DNA from: Alphaproteobacteria bacterium
GTDB lineage: Bacteria; Pseudomonadota; Alphaproteobacteria; Rhodobacterales; Rhodobacteraceae
Reading direction: 5' to 3'
DNA length: 5,286 nucleotides
Assembly (NCBI GenBank): GCA_003695135.1
Contig: RFIR01000177.1
Span: 1-5,286, forward strand
Positions 4,479 to 5,286 of the stretch are shown piece after piece (the stretch's first letter is position 1; each line of letters opens with the position of its first letter). The notes under the pieces are model-generated. The model saw nothing but the letters and a program-made list of their open reading frames with translations. It ran no database searches and was not told the DNA's origin. The translations under genes were made by a program, and so were the position numbers.

Positions 4479-5286
4479 ATGAGCGACACGGAGAAGATGC
4501 TCGGCACCCTCACGGAGGAGGAAGTCGAATATGTCGATCTGCGCTTCACCGATCCGCGGGGCAAGCTGCAGCATGTCACGGTGATGGCCGATCTGGTCGA
4601 TGAGGAATTCATCGAGGAAGGCTTCATGTTCGACGGCTCCTCCATCGCCGGCTGGAAGTCGATCGACCAGTCGGACATGAAGCTGCTGCCCGATGCCGCC
4701 TCGGCCTATATCGACCCGTTCTTTGCCGAGAAGACCCTGTGCGTGCACTGCAACGTGGTCGAGCCGGATACGGGCGAGCCCTATGAGCGTTGCCCGCGCG
4801 GCACCGCGACCAAGGCCGAGGCCTATCTGAAATCCTCCGGCATCGGCGACACCTCCTACTGGGGACCGGAGGCGGAGTTCTTCGTCTTCGACCACGTCCG
4901 GTTCAGCACCGAGATGAACAAGGTCGCCTACGAGGTCGATGCCGCCGACAGCCCGTGGAATTCGGACACCGACTACGAGGCCGGCAATCTTGGCCATCGT
5001 CCGGCCGTGAAGGGCGGCTATTTCCCGGTGCCCCCCGTGGATGCCGGTCAGGACATGCGCTCGGAGATGCTCTCGACCATGAAGCGCATCGGCATGAAGG
5101 TCGACAAGCACCACCACGAGGTCGCCGCCAGCCAGCACGAGCTGGGGCTGATCTTCGACACGCTGGTGGCGCAGGCCGACAACCTGCAGAAGTACAAGTA
5201 TGTCATCCATCAGGTCGCCAATGCCTATGGCCGCACCGCGACCTTCATGCCCAAGCCGATCGCCGGCGACAACGGCACCGGCATGC
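4479..5286 (+). CDS. glnA: glutamine synthetase type I, N-terminal part (runs off the window)
   Basis: The enzyme makes glutamine from glutamate, ammonium and ATP as a cytosolic dodecamer. The 269 codons present, of roughly 470 expected, cover the beta-grasp domain and the start of the catalytic domain. Seen here are FMFDGSSIAGW (49-59), which contributes the conserved Asp and Ser of the subunit-interface active site, and GPEAEFFVFD with metal ligands Glu131 and Glu133. HHHEVAASQHE (211-221) holds Glu214 and Glu221, and NGTGM at 265-269 opens the ammonium/glutamate-site motif. The adenylylation tyrosine expected near residue 397 lies outside the window. The start has GAAGGA (4466-4471) seven bases upstream. 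The 44-base gap from glnB shows no promoter or terminator, so the two are probably co-transcribed. No frameshift is seen; the gene is incomplete only because the window ends. Confidence 0.97.
   Translation, partial: MSDTEKMLGTLTEEEVEYVDLRFTDPRGKLQHVTVMADLVDEEFIEEGFMFDGSSIAGWKSIDQSDMKLLPDAASAYIDPFFAEKTLCVHCNVVEPDTGEPYERCPRGTATKAEAYLKSSGIGDTSYWGPEAEFFVFDHVRFSTEMNKVAYEVDAADSPWNSDTDYEAGNLGHRPAVKGGYFPVPPVDAGQDMRSEMLSTMKRIGMKVDKHHHEVAASQHELGLIFDTLVAQADNLQKYKYVIHQVANAYGRTATFMPKPIAGDNGTGM

Overview
The window is GC-rich, dense DNA from an alphaproteobacterium, most likely a member of the Rhodobacteraceae or a close relative. The reasons are an adjacent glnB-glnA pair, a fused NAD(P)HX epimerase/dehydratase gene divergent from glnB, a trigger factor with a His/Glu-rich C-terminal segment, and overall base and codon composition. 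The taxonomic call is inference from content, not from a marker search.

Layout. Bases 1-48 may hold the last codons of an unidentified plus-strand gene. The trigger factor gene tig runs on the minus strand (53-1378). About 70 bases upstream of it on the same strand is a tRNA-Leu(UAG) gene (1448-1532), probably sharing its transcript. A 169-base gap (1533-1701) carries candidate divergent promoters. A small plus-strand gene for a DUF922-like putative zinc peptidase without a signal peptide follows (1702-2178). Its tail overlaps by 40 bases the 3' end of the convergent fused nnr gene (2139-3902, minus). The 193-base gap 3903-4095 holds regulatory dyads and separates nnr from glnB (4096-4434) and glnA (4479 to the window end, incomplete), which form an operon.

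Two things stand out. First, nnr is interrupted in frame, just before a core strand of its dehydratase domain, by about 52 codons. This insert contains three copies of a 25-base palindromic element with a 5' GTAG head, the hallmark of REP sequences mobilised by RAYT transposases. The reading frame survives, so the REP cluster appears to be translated, which resembles the in-frame palindromic elements of Rickettsia. Second, the nnr-glnB gap contains two tandem 17-base dyads (TGC-N11-GCA, 20 bases apart) that fit NtrC binding sites, followed by a third, perfect dyad.

How the genes work together. GlnB (PII) and GlnA (glutamine synthetase I) form the nitrogen-status sensor and ammonium-assimilating enzyme, and the tandem dyads would place them under NtrC control. 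Trigger factor (nascent-chain folding), tRNA-Leu and NAD(P)HX repair are housekeeping functions. The DUF922-like protein has no evident link to its neighbours.
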